DNA of 64,000 nucleotides, from assembly GCA_944548615.1 (NCBI GenBank), contig CALYMY010000052.1:1-64000 (forward strand), given 5' to 3'. The stretch comes from Micropterix aruncella. Its lineage: Eukaryota; Arthropoda; Insecta; Lepidoptera; Micropterigidae. Every line of letters begins with the position of its first letter. Position 1 is the stretch's first letter. Positions 63,192 through 64,000 of the stretch are shown here, piece after piece. Under the pieces are notes generated by a model, which was not told the origin of the DNA, ran no database searches, and saw nothing but the letters and a program-made list of their open reading frames with translations. Made by a program: the position numbers and the translations under genes.

Positions 63192-64000
63192 TTAAATCGA
63201 TAAATCAATATACCTATACAGATATTAAATCGTCTATAATTCCGTTAATATTAATCAGATTTGAAAATTAAAAGAAGCGTTAGATGCGCAAAGCAAAACT
63301 CTATTAGATAATAATAAACAGGGAGGACTATTGATGCCTTTTAGCGCAATAGCCCTCAAACGTCGGGAGCCAATTTATTTCGAAAATTGTGATTTTTTCA
63401 TAACAATGTCTATGTTCAAAATGAAAGTTTATATAAAAAAATTCAAAATGTCAAAATTTCGAAAATGCCATTTCGTAGAGATTTCAAAGGCCTTCGTTCT
63501 GTCCGAACACCGTAACGCGTTAGGTTTACTCTATCTCGATTTATTTCGAAAAATGTGATTTTTTCATAATAATTTCCAAGTTCAAAATGAAAGTTTATAT
63601 AATAATTTTCAAAATATCAAAATTTCAAAAATGCCATTTTGTAGAGCTTAAGCGGGGTGTCGATCTCGCCAAAGACCGCAACGCGGTAGGTTTACTCTAT
63701 CTCGATTTATTTCGAAAAATGTGATTTTTTCATAACAATTTCTATGTTCAAAATGAAAGTTTATATAAAAAATTTCAAAATGTCAAAATTTCGAAAATGC
63801 CATTTCGTAGAGATTTCAAAGGCCTTCGTTCTGCCCAAACACCGTAACGCGTTTGATTTACTCTATCACGGTCTTTTTCGAAAAATGACATTTATTCATA
63901 ACAATTTCTATGTTCAGGAGTTCCCTCGTCGGGAGCCAACCCTGGGTGCAGCAGCCATGTCATGGTGGAACTTAGTAATTGCCATCATAATGGAATGCCT
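63192..64000. repeat. Macrosatellite unit 19, cut by window edge
   Basis: A long-class unit with three 166-bp subrepeats. The 119-bp array starts at 63917 and the window ends within its first monomer, so the satellite continues to the right for an unknown distance. A private change, GAAAATTGTGATT, is at about 63382. Confidence 0.92.

Noticed and set aside
6921..64000. Assembly artefact from collapsed or repeated contigs
   Set aside because: Units differ by consistent private substitutions, monomer numbers and linked markers, which an artificial repetition would not give. Exact copy number still depends on assembly quality.

Overview
The window is almost entirely repetitive eukaryotic DNA. 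It looks like an insect genome, possibly a moth or butterfly, judged from the AT-rich spliced transposon gene, an arthropod-type core promoter (TATA plus TCAGT initiator plus downstream element) and the general style of the repeats. This identification is inference. No bacterial gene, rRNA, tRNA or CRISPR array was seen.

Layout: (1) 1-974 is a low-complexity or unrecognised left flank that includes a candidate short TTAA-bounded element. (2) Three nearly identical 5.94-kb DNA transposons lie at 979-6920, 18043-23983 and 30857-36798. (3) Everything else, 6921 to the right edge, is one macrosatellite. It has 18 complete units and one cut by the window edge. Each unit is a constant backbone of about 0.8 kb, two or three copies of a 166-bp subrepeat plus a 45-bp stub, and 8 to 25 copies of a 119-bp satellite monomer. 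Unit lengths (2060, 2226, 2583, 2702, 2774, 2940, 4249 bp) are exactly backbone + m x 166 + n x 119.

The transposon sits in the satellite at one TTAA. Sixteen empty units read ...accgTTAAatcgata..., while filled ones read ...accgTTAA-GGCG...CGCC-TTAAatcgata.... The window therefore contains both empty and occupied alleles of the target and shows a 4-bp TTAA duplication directly. The element carries a five-exon gene (I reconstruct an 876-residue product) joining an RNase H-like transposase core of the Mutator-like/Kolobok type to a C-terminal YqaJ/lambda-exonuclease-type nuclease. TTAA duplication plus this core suggests the Kolobok superfamily rather than piggyBac. Downstream in each copy lies a decayed, same-strand fragment of a second gene with FEN/PIN-like nuclease motifs, then an inverted, diverged copy of the transposase-gene tail. 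This implies that a related two-gene element, with convergent transposase and nuclease genes, contributed to its right half.

The copies did not arise by three independent insertions. They share the same flanking units and almost the same sequence, so one insertion was amplified as part of TE-containing higher-order repeats of about 12.8 and 17.1 kb. The first and third copies keep an open gene. The second has a one-base deletion separating the transposase core from the nuclease domain. The left edge of the whole array coincides exactly with the 5' end of the first transposon, which points to transposon-end-mediated movement or ectopic recombination within the transposon.
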